Assembly: GCA_000729835.1 (NCBI GenBank)
Contig: JFHB01000097.1
Coordinates: forward strand, 1-64,000
DNA: 64,000 nucleotides
From: Atkinsonella hypoxylon
Taxonomy: Eukaryota > Ascomycota > Sordariomycetes > Hypocreales > Clavicipitaceae
Reading direction: 5' to 3'
Each line of letters starts with the position of its first letter. Position 1 is the first letter of the stretch. Under the pieces are notes generated by a model. That model was not told the origin of the DNA. It saw only the letters and a program-made list of their open reading frames with translations, and did no database searches. Position numbers and translations under genes: made by a program. Below are positions 22,377-34,003 of this stretch, piece by piece.

Positions 22377-22952
22377 GATTTATCCGTTGTACCTGGCCTA
22401 ACCCTAATATCAAAAAGTCGAACGCTTCCACTGCAGTGTTGAAAGAGGCACATGGGCCTGGGTAGATACCTAGGTACCTAGATAACACGACAAGCCCGCC
22501 GTACCGCCGGATGGCGGCGGGAACCAAACGCCTTTCGGATACTGCACTCAGCAAATCTGTGCGCGGGCCGCGTCCATCCCCATAACGAGCGCATAAAGAG
22601 CGAGTCCCGGTAAACGCGTCACTATTGCATCATGCAAGAAGGCAAAAGTTCTCCGGGTTGCACGCTCTCACCTCCCCGCAGATGCCAAAGACGAGAAAGA
22701 TTGCGGTGCAGTAGCAGTTTCGCCATGGGAATTGTCATCGACGATTTTCGTTTTATCTGCCCTTCTAAACGGCCTTCGCTCTCCCGCTTATAATGTAAGA
22801 TCGATGCTACGACTCTGAAAAACCTGAAACAACACCCGCCTTCTTTATCCACCTTGGGCGGCGATAGCCCGCGTTATTGGTTATTGAGGGTTCGCTTATC
22901 AGCAAGTGTGTTGGTACCCTCGAACTGGAAAGTCCTGGACAAGACGGGGTCA
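22377..22952. promoter_or_regulatory. Divergent promoter, DUF3632 gene and kynurenine formamidase gene
   Basis: A 576-bp region with one CCTAGGTACCTAG palindrome (22468-22482). The formamidase frame is open for 33 codons upstream of its first ATG, but that stretch lacks an in-frame ATG and is read as leader. Confidence 0.5.
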
Positions 22953-23924
22953 ATGTCGCATCGTTGGTCAGAGACGCCTTGGGAGCAGCGGCGAGAACTT
23001 GCCGTACCCATGTGGCACAAGTCGCAAGTTCCCTACGTATGCCACCCGAATGCACTCCAGCATGTTGATGTTTGGGTGCCCGACGAGTCCACACCGCGCT
23101 CGGAGGAGCGGCCACCGTCGTCATGGCTTCCACAGCCTGACACCCTTTGGATCATATACATCCACGGGGGAGCATGGCGAGATCCGCTCATCACCTCGGA
23201 CTCGCTCGTCCCGACTCTGAAGAGTCTGTCACCGGCATGGTTTGCGTCGCGGAAGGCACCCGTCGCATTCGCTTCAATCAGCTACTCCTTGTCACCATAT
23301 CCTGACCATCCAACGTGTCCCAGCGGCCGTGCGGACCACAGTCGTAATGCATTACATCCAAAACACATTCTCGACGTTCTCGAGGCTCTCTCCTTCTTAC
23401 AACAACGTGCTGGCTTTGGAAACAACTACATACTGGCTGGCCATAGCTGTGGCGCCACATTGGCCTTTCAGGCCGCTATGAATCCGGCGAGATGGGGCGT
23501 CAACAAAGCCATCTATGCACCTGTCATGGTGCTCGGCCTAAATGGGCTGTATAATATGCTGGAGCTGACTGAGAATCCTGGTGGCAAACACAACCGATAC
23601 CTTGAGGGATACTTGCAGTTCATGAGGAACGCGTTTGGCGACGACAAGGATCTGTGGGCACTCATCAGCCCAGCTTTGATGGCAAGCTGGGCAACGGAAT
23701 GGCCAGATGGCAGGCATGTCATGCTTGTTCAGAGCCATGAAGACAATCTTGTACCGTTCAGGCAGGGAGAGAAAATGAGGGACAGCCTTGTTGGTTCTGA
23801 GGCGGACAAGTTAACAGTCGAATTGGCGGAAGGACACGGCGAACACGACGATATCTGGAAGAAGGGCACACTGTTCGCTGAGGTTCTTGCTAAAGCCATT
23901 GAGAAGGTGTCACACTCGCCGTGA
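22953..23924 (+). CDS. bna7: Kynurenine formamidase (alpha/beta hydrolase)
   Basis: Likely N-formylkynurenine formamidase (Bna7), which hydrolyses N-formyl-L-kynurenine to kynurenine and formate in the tryptophan-to-NAD pathway; cytosolic. Single exon, 323 aa. The first in-frame ATG gives MSHRWSETPWEQRRELAVP. The oxyanion motif HGGAW starts at H71. The nucleophile is S165 in GHSCGA. Acid and base are probably in QSHEDNLVP and GHGEHDDIW near the C-terminus. The segment HVDVWVP just before the oxyanion region is typical of this family. Related esterases share the HGGxW signature, so the exact substrate is inferred. It converges with the next gene, with 195 bp between stop codons. Confidence 0.8.
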   Translation: MSHRWSETPWEQRRELAVPMWHKSQVPYVCHPNALQHVDVWVPDESTPRSEERPPSSWLPQPDTLWIIYIHGGAWRDPLITSDSLVPTLKSLSPAWFASRKAPVAFASISYSLSPYPDHPTCPSGRADHSRNALHPKHILDVLEALSFLQQRAGFGNNYILAGHSCGATLAFQAAMNPARWGVNKAIYAPVMVLGLNGLYNMLELTENPGGKHNRYLEGYLQFMRNAFGDDKDLWALISPALMASWATEWPDGRHVMLVQSHEDNLVPFRQGEKMRDSLVGSEADKLTVELAEGHGEHDDIWKKGTLFAEVLAKAIEKVSHSP

Positions 23925-24119
23925 ACATCAAGCTCGATTATTTACTTATTTCTTATTGTTCTTTTTTTCTTACATCTCGGAACGACATGTCGCATCAACC
24001 GGTACGTACTTGACTTGATAGCTCCATTCTTGACATGATTAAACACGACCAATTCGGAATTGGTTTTTTTTTACCGATGGATTCCCTCGATTCAGATGAA
24101 ACTCCCTCATTAGCAACAT

Positions 24120-25113
24120 CTAAGCAATTGTCATCTTCATCCCTCCGTTGGCACAAACCACACTACCTGTCGTCCAAGCTGCCTCCTCTGAACACAACAT
24201 GTCGATCGTGCCGGCGATCTCGCTCGCGAATCCCGGCCTCCTCCCTCCCATGCCCTCTCTCACCACCCGATCAAACCTCTCGCCATCGCTCCCCGCCATC
24301 GCCAGCACCTCCTTCTCCCCATTGTACTCGGCCAACGGCGCGGCATCCACGTACGGCTGGTTGATCTTCCAGAACTTCTCGCCCGCCTCGGCATACATGT
24401 CACCCCAGGCAGGGCCAGGATTCACAGCATTCACCGTGGCCCTCGCCGCCAATTCGCGACTCCACGTCCTCGTCATAGCCTCCACGGCCGCCTTGCTGCC
24501 CGCATAAACAGACTGGCCCTGGTATCCGATGGACGAGCTGACGCTGGAGACGGTCACGACTCGTCCAGATCTGTTGGTCGGCAAGTACGGTGCCACGCCC
24601 TGCGTGAGAAGCAGCGGCGCCAGCACATTCACCGTGTACACTCGGTTAAACTCCTCTGCCGTTATAGGGCCGAGGGACTCGTCGTTCAGCGTCTGGTTTG
24701 ACGCCACGCCCGCATTGTTGATCAGAATGTCGATCTGGAAGTTGTCTTCTGGAGTTCCCCTGTAGGACGAGAACAGCCTCCGTGCTGCGTCGAGGATGGC
24801 AGTTGTCGCGGACGCCGGATCAGATAGGTTGGCCTGGACGGGAAGACAGTGGATGGCATGTGCGGTGGAGAGATCTGCGCAGAGCTTCTCGGTCGGCGCT
24901 TTGGATGACGCGGAGGTGTATGCGACGAGGACGTTGGCACCCTTGGCAGCAAGCCGTCTAGTAACTGCCTCTCCAATACCTATTTGCGGAGAGAGAGAAA
25001 AAAAATGAAGCAGAGTCAGCGCATAAAAGTTTGTGTGAAAATAGCTGATCATGCCCACTACCTCTGGATCCGCCAGTGACTATAGCAAGTTTGTTCTCAT
25101 ACGGCCTCGACAT
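24120..25113 (-). CDS. Short-chain dehydrogenase/reductase, 3-oxoacyl-ACP-reductase-like
   Basis: Two exons, 25113-25062 and 24979-24120, across an 82-nt GTAGTG...AATAG intron; 303 aa. The join completes the nucleotide-binding motif TGGSRGIG, which is strong support for the start at 25113 (MSRPYENKLAIVTGG). Other classical SDR features: NNAG (ILINNAGVAS), catalytic Ser in VSSVSSSIGYQGQ, and YAGSK (Tyr and Lys four apart), followed by NPGPAWGDM. This is an NAD(P)H-dependent oxidoreductase with a Rossmann fold. Substrate cannot be told from sequence, and the FabG-like label is only the nearest general type. No targeting peptide is seen. Confidence 0.85.
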
Positions 25114-26849
25114 CCTGGCGTGTAACTATGCTTCAGTATGGAGAATGGAGTCGTAAAAATGGTTGCAATAGGGAATCCAGTTTTTCTTTTTCTTCTCCAA
25201 AAGAAAATAATCAATTTCGCGCAATCTCGACTGTAACTAATCCTCTGCAATGTTTCGAGGTAGCGAATGTATTTAAGGTCTAGTGGGGTTGTAGGGTGAC
25301 ACTGCTCTAGGGCAGTGGGGGGGTTGGTTGGTCCCTGATGGAAGGGGGACCATGGCGAGCTTAGCCGCGCCAACAAGAAGCGCTGGGCCTAGCCTCGTTT
25401 GGAGAGTACGGGTCTGATCTGTGCACATCTGATGTGGTAACCCTGGACGCTGAGACCAGACCCTACCTACCTAGTATTACTAATGCCCGGTGTTGTTGTT
25501 CTTTGATTGTCCCCCAACCCTCGAAAAGGAAAGCGTATTCCGTATACTTACCTCATTCACCAGAGAACCTTTGTCTGGCAGTTGCTCAACGTTGAGCATT
25601 ACGTGCCGGAATATAACTATACAATAAATTCAATCGAGACGCTGACAGGAACAGTTATGACTTGATATATTGGGTTTCTGGGGGATTGTACCAGCGCTTC
25701 ATTGGGAAATGCGATTGACCTGATGAATCTTATCGTCTAGCACAGTCATGCACCATGAGCATCTCACGGCCACGTAACTATCCCCAATGCCCTTGCACAG
25801 AGATGTCCTCTCCACAAGATATACACTTCAGCTCTTGAGTCCGGGAAAGGATTCTACTTGCACGACCTTTGTCTGCGCCGACATCGTTCGCATGGTGGCC
25901 ACGCGAGACGTCGGAGCCTGATCTTGGCAGTTGCGTCAGGATGGACAACCACATCAATCGGATATCTTTATTACCAGGAATCACTTCTGCCAAGAATCAG
26001 CCTGCTGTTGCCTGTGCTGAAAACCCCGCTGGCTGAGACTCCATCGTTGATCCCATCCACACCCCTATGCATGAAGTTGCCAAGTTTGCTATGCGCCAAT
26101 TTATCTCTGCGAGGATACTCCATGTAACTATTGAATTTACATCTTGGGTCAGGAAGTGACTGAGGTTCTTTGAGACTGAAGCACCCATTCTGCTCCCCGT
26201 CCCTCTTCACTAGCGTCCATGCTGATTCAGGAATCGACTCTCATTTACGGTACTCCCCCATGCTTGAATGGTCTCATGCCCGCCCACACCAGAACACTTT
26301 CGTGGTGCTACAGATTTAGTCGTGCCATGTATGGGTACGCCGTGATGATTAGATCATGAGCCGAGGTTGCTCTCGTGTTCGACGCAAAAATCAAACTTCA
26401 TTTCTCAGTCCTCATCTTCTCTTGCTTGGGTGCAGCAGGGGAACTACCCAATATACCGTGGACAAAAGGTTCCCCGTCTAGCGGGTGGTGAAGAGCAATA
26501 GAGTGTGCTGCACTGCACGATGGTGTGCCGTGCCGCCCTGGAACCAATGTCAGAAAAATGAGGCTGACTTCTCGGTTGCTACCGTAAGCTATTGTGCTAG
26601 CTTGATGTTATTGCCAGCTTCCATATTCTGGAAGGGGCTAGAAGAACGCGAGCAAGTTCATAGTGGACAACCTGAGACGCAGTTGGTTTTCTCTGCCTTT
26701 TGTTCCCTTGAGAATGAATACGTGCGATTTAAGCCAATGTGCCCATCAACAGGACGATTGGTCGTCGTAATCCTGGCACATATCTATAAAAAGAGATGAT
26801 TGGTAAAAATCGCAGCCATTGCGTTTTCCAGACTGCTCAAGGTCTTGGA

Positions 26850-27285
26850 AAATACCTACCTACCTAGTACCTAGGTACCTAGGTAACTAGTTAGTCGCTG
26901 TTGCCTTACCGCAGGCAAAGGGATGATGATACCCACCCGACCATCAGGACCCGCCTGGCCCAACCTGACTAAGCTAGTTGATGGGTCTCTGTGGGGTAAA
27001 ACTACTAAGGTGCGGTGGGTACGGAGCATGCGTGGCAATAATTTGAATTTCTCAATGCTGACCGAAGCCAAGAGGGCAAAACAGCGGCGGATAGTCAGGG
27101 TGAGTTCATCAGGAAGATGATGATGGCTGGTGTGCTTTACGGAGAGGTAGCTTGAAGCTTGTCCTAATAACAAGAACACACACGCTCACGCGGGCACATT
27201 CCGTCGCGCTACGCTTTTTGGCTCTCACCGCTGTTGGGTAGGTACCTACCTAGGTACTTAGGTAGGTACGGACGTACCTAGGTAG
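26850..27285. repeat. Two dense CCTAGGTA palindrome clusters
   Basis: Runs of TACCTA/TAGGTA at 26850-26890 and 27237-27285 form almost completely self-complementary blocks. They belong to the dispersed motif also seen around 8.4-9.5 kb. Confidence 0.75.
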
Positions 27286-28138
27286 TCAACTTCTCTTGGA
27301 GGACCGTAAGGCTTCCGTGTTTGTACCCTTCTCCACAAGCCCCTCGTTAGGGACGGGGACCTAGAAGCACATTGCCTGCAGTGGAAATGCTGATATTATA
27401 CACAACTATGGACCGCTAGATGCCAATCATTAATATTCTATTTCGGTAGATTATAACGCATGGTTCAAGCGCCGGCGGAACTAGGTATATGCCTGGATCC
27501 TGGAGCTTTACGGCATATGGTCCTCGGAAATAGGAGGCATCGAGAAGCCCGTCGGCTGAAAAGAAGGACAAAAAGAAAAGAGCCTGTTCGAACACATGTA
27601 GATGTACAAGACTTGATGGAAGTCCTTGATGGTCGTCACAAGCTTGACGAAAATGGCAAGCCGGTGACATTGGACCGCCGTGCTTTGTAGAGTCATTACT
27701 TTAGCGTCCAGTTGGTGCAATCGTTAGTTTTGTCGCATGCTCATGTGAGGAGATCTTTGCATTGCGATATAGAAAGTACAGCTACCAATCATAATCTGTT
27801 ACAATTGATTACGAACTAACAACCAAGTACAAATTACACAGAAAGCTTGAGGGGGGAAACAAAACACAATGGTTACATGATGATTACAATACTTGATTAC
27901 CATACATACAAGGCTCTGTTTGTGAAGTCTTGAACACGAAGACTGGAGTAGCAAGATCTCTAATGGCTCCGGGACAGGGTTTTCTGTTCGCTGTCTGGGT
28001 CATTATTATGGAGCCTTGAATGCAGGATTTGACTTGACTTGACTCGACGCCGACCTGACCTGACCAGACCAAGCCGAAACAGAATGTAAATCATATTGCT
28101 CTGCAGGCATTGTTATAAGCTCCTGATGCAGGGTAGAG

Positions 28139-28168
28139 GTTTTTTTTTTAAAAAAAAAAAAAAAAAAA
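28139..28168. repeat. T11A19 homopolymer junction
   Basis: Eleven T followed directly by nineteen A. A similar T7A20 junction is at about 3482-3508, and single long A or T tracts are at 33171-33190 and 39045-39069. Confidence 0.85.
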
Positions 28169-28562
28169 GGGAAATAAAGACAAGGGAAACGATAAGAAGT
28201 GTTGTCTGCTGTAGAAGTCAATCCCCAGCGCCAATTAAGCAGATTAACAAGCCTGGAAATTAGTGCGCGAGAGTCCATAAAGTGGGCCCGCCATGCGCCA
28301 CGACCAGCTGGGGCGCGCGGTGTCGGGGCGTCGACCTTCTCGAAGCTTGTTCGAGCTGGCGTCGCTTCCACGCCTTAGGGGAGACGAGACTTCTCGGCAT
28401 TGCTGCAACGAGCACTTGGCAATAGCCAACCATATTGCTTGCATCAGCCATCGTCGACTCCCCGAACAACTCCCCCCGCAGATGTTGCAGCAACGCATCT
28501 TGGAAATGGCACTGTGGTAAAGTACAAATGTGTTGTTGATATGGTCTGTATATCCCAGCTGG

Positions 28563-28590
28563 AGGTAGGTACTGAGGTAGGTACTGAGGT
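28563..28590 (+). repeat. Tandem 12-bp repeat
   Basis: AGGTAGGTACTG repeats about two and a third times. It resembles a slipped derivative of the dispersed TAGGTA motif. Confidence 0.7.
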
Positions 28591-29071
28591 AGGGACCCAC
28601 GTAGCCTAGGCCGAGTCTGGTATGCACTTGTCGACTCTATACCAGGTCTTAGGCAGCTGCCACCCTGGCTCTATCCTCTGTCCTCGTGGCCCTGCCGGGA
28701 TTCCCTTCTTGCCGATTTCGTATTAGGGAGGGTGAACTTGTGGGCAGGAGGCAGGAGTTTCAGCGTGGCAAGGGGGGTGGCAGGCGATCGGAGGGCTCCT
28801 GCCTGCACCTAGCCTTTCCAATCTCTGCTCTGGACTAATCTGCACCACGGAACATGCACTATCCTATCACAGACATGTAGGACCCTGCTTCCGGCTGTGA
28901 TCTCTGGCTTAGCGGAGGCCAGCCCGGTTGGAGTTGCCTGTCTGGTATTTTGTTGTCGAGGTTGCTGAGCAAGATTCACAGGGCGCTCGCCTGGTAAACT
29001 ACATGTACCTACCTCCTGAGTAGGAGGTATCTAGACACACTGTAATAACAGCACTGGAATCCCTAGGAGGT

Positions 29072-29099
29072 ACCTGACACCTGACACCTGACACCTGAC
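29072..29099 (+). repeat. Tandem heptamer array
   Basis: ACCTGAC occurs four times in direct tandem and is followed by degenerate units. Confidence 0.8.
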
Positions 29100-29193
29100 G
29101 CCTCACACCTAGAAATACCAGTGCCGCCAGACTTAACATGAAGCCCTCGTATTTCCGTTTGCTCCCAGTGCCGATCTGAAACCAGGTACTACC

Positions 29194-29339
29194 TACCATC
29201 GCGCGCCAACCCGATCCGCGGGAACACTGATCAGCTTGTCGTCGGTTGTATGACCGTTCGTAAACCCGTGTAGAGTTCCATCACTGTGTCTGTACTGTCA
29301 TACAAGAGCTATCAGGAACCGGATTGGCGCGCGATGGTA
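29194..29339. repeat. 16-bp GC-rich inverted repeat bounding 146 bp
   Basis: TACCATCGCGCGCCAA at 29194-29209 is matched by its exact complement at 29324-29339. Similarity continues imperfectly inward (CCGATCC against CCGGTTCC, then TGATCAG against TGATAG). Confidence 0.75.
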
Positions 29340-30222
29340 CAGCACGTCCCACAGTACCTGTTTTAGGTGCCATTGGAAGTACTGTGCACCGGCCCAGACG
29401 GCCATCTAAAGACGTATTGTACGTACTTGGACCTAATGCAGGTACCCCGGTTATCTAGGGTACCTATGAGTACCGAGTCTTGAGCCGGCACATCGTGACA
29501 CACAAACAACCAGAAGAGAATGACCATCTCAATCTTTTGCACCGCAACCGGCCGTCTTATAACTTTCAAACCGCCTGTCCAGCTTCGTCACGATATCTCT
29601 TCCATCTTCCCACTCGGCGTTTTTCTTTGCTGAACAGCACATCGGCTCTCGCCGCTGCTTCCATCCTCCACTTGCTATTTCCGTTTCTACTTTCGCTTTT
29701 TGACTTTCTTCTTGTCCTCCCTGTTTCGCCGTCCTTCCACGCGGCAAAAAAAGGCGTTTGCCGGCAGACACGTCTGACCATCAACTCAACCTTTTGGATT
29801 AATACTTGCTCCGCAATTGTACTTTCAATCGACATCTCCCAGCGGTGGCCCCGTCACGACTCTTTCCTGCCCCGGTTGCAATTGTCAACGGTGAACATAA
29901 AAAAAATATCCTGCAGCAACTGAGTCGCCTTCCTTTAAATCTTCCCCGCTTGCGGCCTCAGCACTCGCAAATCCCGGCTGTTCTCGAATCGTGCACCCCA
30001 CGTATCTTAGACGAGCCCTGCGGCAGCGCCAAGGCGATAAATTCGACGTCCAAAATCAGATCCAAAGGCCGCATCCGCATTGATCCAAGCTGCTCAAAAC
30101 CTCTCGTCCCGATCAGCCACCCCGCAGCCCGCCAGGCTTTCAATACCCAGCATGCTTATGGCTTGCGACTGAGATAATTCCCCTCCTCTGTCTTCTCCCT
30201 CCTACGCAACCCGCCCATCAGC

Positions 30223-32368
30223 ATGGGCAACGGTCAAGGGAAGCCCGCCGACTTCAACGGCGAAGGTAGGTTCTCCCCGTCGCTTCGATCACGTCACGTC
30301 CACGTGTTCTGCCGCCCTGCATATAGCCTGTCTTCCGACAAGAGTGCTGACAAGCAATGTCCTAGTGAATTTAAACCACTTCCGTCTTCTTCGAGTCGTT
30401 GGCCGAGGCGCTTTTGGGAAAGTTCGCATCGTCGAGCGCAAAGATACCAGCCTTTCCTTCGCCCTAAAATACATCAGAAAAGATGAAGGTATGCGGTATC
30501 ATCACGACCAAGGTCTTGGCGTCTGCGCTGGTATCTCGACATTGGTCATTTGATCATTGGCTATATGACCTGGCAGCAAGGCGCTTCTTCCACGTTGACG
30601 CGGAGTGCTGACGTGGTTGCCGAAATAGTCGTCAAATCCGAAAGCGTGCGAAATATCATTCGTGAGCGTAGAATGCTCGAACACGTCAATCATCCCTTCA
30701 TTTGCAATTTGCGATACAGCTTTCAAGATATTGAATATATGTATGTGAACCCTCTTTCTGGGACCCCATGGTCAATGTGAGTATGCTCTCTAATCGCTAA
30801 TCCCTGGTCGTTTTAGGTACCTTGTAGTGGATTTGATGAGCGGCGGTGATTTACGATTCCATATCTCAAGAAAGACATTTACCGAAGAAGCCGTCCGATT
30901 CTGGATTGCCGAACTGGGATGCGCCCTGAGATATATTCACGGTCAGAATATCATACATCGCGACGTCAAACCTGACAATGTATTGTTAGATGCCGATGGC
31001 CATGTCCACCTTACAGATTTCGTGAGTCCCTACCGATTGGCCTGGAACTGGCCATTATCCTTGGCTTAATTTAACAAGTTATGTAGAACGTTGCATCAGA
31101 CATTGTTCCCGGGAGAGCTCTCACAAGTAAATCAGGAACGTTGGCATATCTAGCTCCCGAGGTATACTCAGGAAAAGGCTATAATGTGTGTGCTGATTGG
31201 TGGTCACTTGGCGTATTATTTTACGAATGCATTTACAACAAGGTACGTGTGGCGCTTTTGCTATGCTTCAGACTGATTCGGCTTGTCCTGGCAACCGACG
31301 CAATTGCACACCATGAGGGCAAAAGCAAGTCTAATTGCTTCCCAGCGACCCTTTGAAGGCAGCAGCGAGTCGACTCTCACCCAACAAATTCAGAATTCTA
31401 GTCCGCGATATCCAGTAACGCAACCACCGGTGTCCTTGACATGTCTCTACGCCATTAGAGCCGCTTTGGATCCCAATCCACAAACTCGGATGGGATCAAC
31501 CTGGGAGAGCTTCATATATAACGATTTTTTCAAGTCGATTGATTTCAACCTCCTCGAGCAGAAGCAGATAGAACCTATTTTTATACCTTCGTCGGAAAAG
31601 ACTAACTTTGATGCTACCTACGATTTGGAAGAGCTACTCCTGGAGGAGGCTCCGCTGGAGGCCAGAGCAAGACGGCAGAAGCCTCGGGAGCGATTAAAGG
31701 AAGACGCAACAGATCAAGAGATCCGTCAAGAGGAGTTGTATCGTATGATTGAGAAGGATTTTCGGCCGTTTGACTACACTTTGGCCGCGTACAAGAAGTA
31801 TGGCACACCATTCACGAGGGAACCACCCCCCTTTGCACATGGAGTAACACAACTAACATGCAGCTGCAGAATGACCGAGGCGGCTCGGGGTGTGAACGAA
31901 GACCCAGCATCCACTGCGTTGCCCAATCGTGCACCGCAAGCGCCCACAAGAGACGAGGCGACAGCAATTCCAGCCGGTGCATTGATGCCACAAGGATTAT
32001 CGACAGCTGTCACTCCTGAAGCAACCTCGACGTCTGACCGTAGTAGGCAAGACCACCCAACGCGCCCTGCACCACCCCCGCCTCCCCATCGCAGTGAATG
32101 GCTGAGCCGGCCACCAACTATGAATAATCGGGTGGCCAGCCCAACTGGTGGTGTGCAAGTGACCTTGGATGGCGGTGGCAGTTGGTCAGAGCTTGCTCGA
32201 CAGGATGCTACGCTTCCCGCAGACGCCAACCCGCCAGCTGACTCGAAAGTGGAAACCTCAGGTGGAATGTTTGGCTTTTTGAAGAGTAAGAAAGGCAGAA
32301 ACAATAGTCCCAGACCAAAGGAACGAGGTGTCTTGGGCAAAGAGGGTGCTAGGGTGGTGATTAGCTAG
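30223..32368 (+). CDS. YANK/STK32-type AGC protein kinase
   Basis: Serine/threonine kinase of the YANK (STK32) branch of AGC kinases. Six exons: 30223-30265, 30366-30488, 30629-30740, 30817-31021, 31087-31242 and 31346-32368; 553 aa. All joins keep frame. The MGNGQGKP start is a candidate N-myristoylation site. Kinase features: glycine loop [13 protein letters not shown]-type lysine in FALKYIRK, catalytic loop IHRDVKPDN, the metal-binding aspartate in DF followed by NVASD instead of the usual glycine (DFN, as in YANK kinases), and APEVY. The long C-terminal tail is proline-rich and ends in a basic segment. A possible seventh intron of 66 or 72 nt lies near 31798-31869 and keeps frame whether or not it is removed. 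The substrate is unknown. Confidence 0.88.
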
Positions 32369-34003
32369 GAGACGGCCCTGTCGCGCCCTGCCGCGTCAAG
32401 CCCTAGTAGAGCTGGTAGTCCACTGCCGGATGGACGTTTTGATCAGTAATCTCGATCACATCGGCGGCGACGGCGCGGTTGTATCACCCTGAACGAAAGC
32501 TTGCGTGGCCACAGCACAATCTTTTCGTCGAAGAGCTCCGCAGGGTCATATCTTTGGTGGGGTTTACCCCCCTTACTGACTCTGCGAGCAGAGCCCACTC
32601 AACTCAACGACAACCCATGCCCGGAATTGGCAATTGCAATTAGGCACCAGAGTTGTTTAATTACGGGACAACAAGCGTCGATCTAAAAGCCGCGACCAGC
32701 AGAGTTCCATGGCAGTGGCCTATACCTTTTCACGATCCGGTGACGACTTGAGCCGAGGAAGTATTAACGACATGACTAGATTTGTCCTATTGCATATAGA
32801 GCTAACTTGGGAGACGACGAAACGAGCTGACTTTCCATATATACAACAGCAGCGCACCTTTATGTTTGTTCTTTCTTCGACCTCAATTATCAAATTATCA
32901 CTAGATTTGGTGACAGGTACTTGATTGTATCCTGTTTGCCCTCTCATCATATATTCAGATATATCTGTCAGCATTCCTGTCCGGTTTATCTTTTGTCTTT
33001 TTCTGATGTGTAGTTACTTCCGTCACTTACTTTCTCAGACATACCTGGTGTTTTGCTCTTCGTTGACATGGGGCGGCGCATCCAAGACAGACACTTCATA
33101 TTTCAAATGCATTCTACGTGTACAGATTATGGAATGGGCCTGCATGTCTTTCATACTTTTCTCTTTTTCCTTTTTTTTTTTTTTTTTTTTCATTGGGGGC
33201 GCCATTGTGGGGGATGTGTAGACGTTTGGGTACCCGCTAACCCCATAGATAGACAATCGATTACATGTAATGGTTTCTTTGCAACTTGATGACTGCTTGC
33301 GCTGTGCCGGTGCGTAGTGACTCTTGGATAAGGCATTGACTATCGGTGACCACGTGAGAGCGTGCACTGCTCAACTTCAAATCTAGACATGGGATGCAGT
33401 CGCGGCTGACATTACCACGGAAGTGAACTGTGTTGGGGGTACTCGGAGCAGTGGAAGCCTCGTGCAAGTCTGATACCTGTACTATTTACCCCAGCAGGCA
33501 AGATGGGAGACAGGACAAGGGCACACTGTTGATTATCGCAGTGTTCAGCGGTATCGATGCACTGTTCGGTTCAGATGGGTCGGCGAAAGTAGATGCATGA
33601 TCATGATACCTTGAATGTCCAGTGCTCCCGTCTTATAGGCACCGCGATAGAAGACAAACCAAAAAAACTCCATTTATAGCCAAGCTTATAGCCAAGATTC
33701 TGACAACAAACTTTCCATGATTCGTCAACGAGACCTGAAACCCGAACCGCTTGGAGCCAAGCCAGGTTGTGGACATATTTCTACATACACTTCACATGCC
33801 AGTCGGCCCACTTGGCGGCAACCACTTTGCACGTCCCCTCTGATGAACTTTCTGTTCCTCGTGTTTTTCTAACCCCAAGCCCAGCCAAATATAAGAAATA
33901 ACCAACGCCATGCGAAACCTTTGTTGGCCAGGCAAGACGTCGCTACACCACACCACCGTACGCAAATGTGTTTGAATCATTAATGAGAGCGTCAGATCTT
34001 CCT
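32369..34003. other. Intergenic region between convergent kinase and bZIP genes
   Basis: No gene recognised. A T20 tract lies at 33171-33190 in a pyrimidine-rich stretch. Short frames in this region cross the homopolymer and are not credible. Confidence 0.6.

Larger units (their letters stand above)
25114..30222. other. 5.1-kb stretch without a recognisable gene
   Basis: Contains the SDR promoter, palindrome clusters (about 26850-26890 and 27237-27285), a T11A19 homopolymer pair (28139-28168), tandem repeats (28563-28590; 29072-29099), a 16-bp inverted repeat (29194-29339) and, from about 29.5 kb, a pyrimidine-rich stretch that is probably kinase promoter and 5' leader. A 76-codon frame at 27460-27690 is basic in its middle, but I cannot assign it. 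Confidence 0.55.

Noticed and set aside
22854..22952. Earlier start for kynurenine formamidase
   Set aside because: The open stretch has no ATG; the first ATG at 22953 gives a normal family N-terminus.
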